Below, piece by piece: positions 63,877-64,000 of a DNA stretch of 64,000 nt. A program made the position numbers and the translations under genes. Every line of letters starts with the position of its first letter. Positions within the stretch are counted from its first letter, which is position 1. Under the pieces are notes generated by a model. The model searched no databases. It was not told the origin of the DNA and saw nothing but the letters and a program-made list of their open reading frames with translations. Location: the NCBI GenBank assembly GCA_945902215.1, contig CAMDML010000002.1, forward strand, positions 1-64,000, read 5' to 3'. This stretch comes from Klebsiella pneumoniae. GTDB lineage: Bacteria; Pseudomonadota; Gammaproteobacteria; Pseudomonadales; Pseudohongiellaceae.

Positions 63877-64000
63877 TTACTGCGTGCTGCTGTCCGTTTC
63901 CAGATAGGCGTATTTCCAACTGTAGAAATCCATGATGTTGGGCGGCAGCCCCTTCAGATTGGGACGCCTGAGATGCTTGCTCTGGTAGACATATAGTGGA
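63877..64000 (-). CDS. C-terminus of a peptide-binding protein (partial, OppA-like)
   Basis: Only the last 40 codons of a gene running off the window are seen. They read YVYQSKHLRRPNLKGLPPNI then MDFYSWKYAYLE and end in TAA. This resembles the C-terminus of periplasmic oligopeptide-binding proteins (SBP family 5), and it lies 30 bases before the two permease genes, the expected first gene of the operon. Confidence 0.75.
   Translation of the reverse strand, partial: PLYVYQSKHLRRPNLKGLPPNIMDFYSWKYAYLETDSSTQ

Overview
The window is a stretch of chromosome from a gammaproteobacterium, most like the Pseudomonas/Cellvibrio-type lineages. The signs are a fused nuoCD gene; the block uvrC-pgsA-tRNA-Gly-tRNA-Cys-tRNA-Leu; a tRNA-Ser/yccA/tusDCB-dsrC cluster; pabB-nudL beside thrH and cysB; lolCDE-comEC-exbBD-msbA-lpxK-ycaR-kdsB-ptp-murB; a long gap gene divergent from mfd; an MTIP-type mtnP; and a sulfite reductase followed by a DUF934 gene. 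Almost all genes are core metabolism or envelope genes. No rRNA, prophage, CRISPR array or intact insertion sequence was seen.

Layout. 1-516: no convincing gene. 517-4997: tRNA-Ser, yccA, then a plus-strand run of sulfur-relay genes (tusD, tusC, tusB, dsrC/tusE) leading with overlapping starts into pabB and nudL. 5005-8347: minus-strand thrH, cysB, a 5'-nucleotidase and msrA. 8504-10924: two plus-strand membrane-tethered ExeA/MshM-like ATPases, the second ending in an NTF2-like domain. 10938-12195: an unusual pdxJ and a hypothetical gene. 12223-12834: tRNA-Leu, tRNA-Cys and tRNA-Gly. 12964-28210: a long minus-strand envelope block, upstream to downstream lolC-lolD-lolE-hypothetical-comEC-exbB-exbD-msbA-lpxK-ycaR-kdsB-ptp-murB-uvrC-pgsA, with many ATGA overlaps. 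28211-29611: a small accessory scar made of a perfect 26-bp palindrome, a serine-recombinase-like gene and an acyltransferase remnant. 29621-44460: the complete minus-strand complex I operon nuoA to nuoN (13 genes). 44678-47572: gap and sthA. 47686-52183: mfd and csiV. 52180-54053: mtnP, nfuA, a DUF2970 gene and a 45-residue membrane protein. 54200-56348: sulfite reductase and DUF934. 56358-60401: sohB, dnaQ, rnhA, a methyltransferase and gloB. 60424-64000: an oligopeptide ABC transporter cut by the window edge.

Functionally the window covers sulfur handling (CysB, CysI-type reductase, Tus/Dsr relay, MtnP, NfuA), lipid A and lipoprotein export (KdsB, LpxK, MsbA, LolCDE), aerobic energy and redox balance (complex I, SthA, Gap) and DNA repair (UvrC, Mfd, DnaQ, RnhA). 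The least ordinary pieces are the MshM-like ATPase pair with its periplasmic NTF2-like domain, the two-cysteine DsrC with Dsr-type cysteines in its partners, the Bacteroidetes-like PdxJ, the recombinase/palindrome scar between lolC and nuoN, and a 45-aa membrane protein. I did not find a clearly new multi-gene system. The ATPase pair at 8504-10924 is the best candidate.
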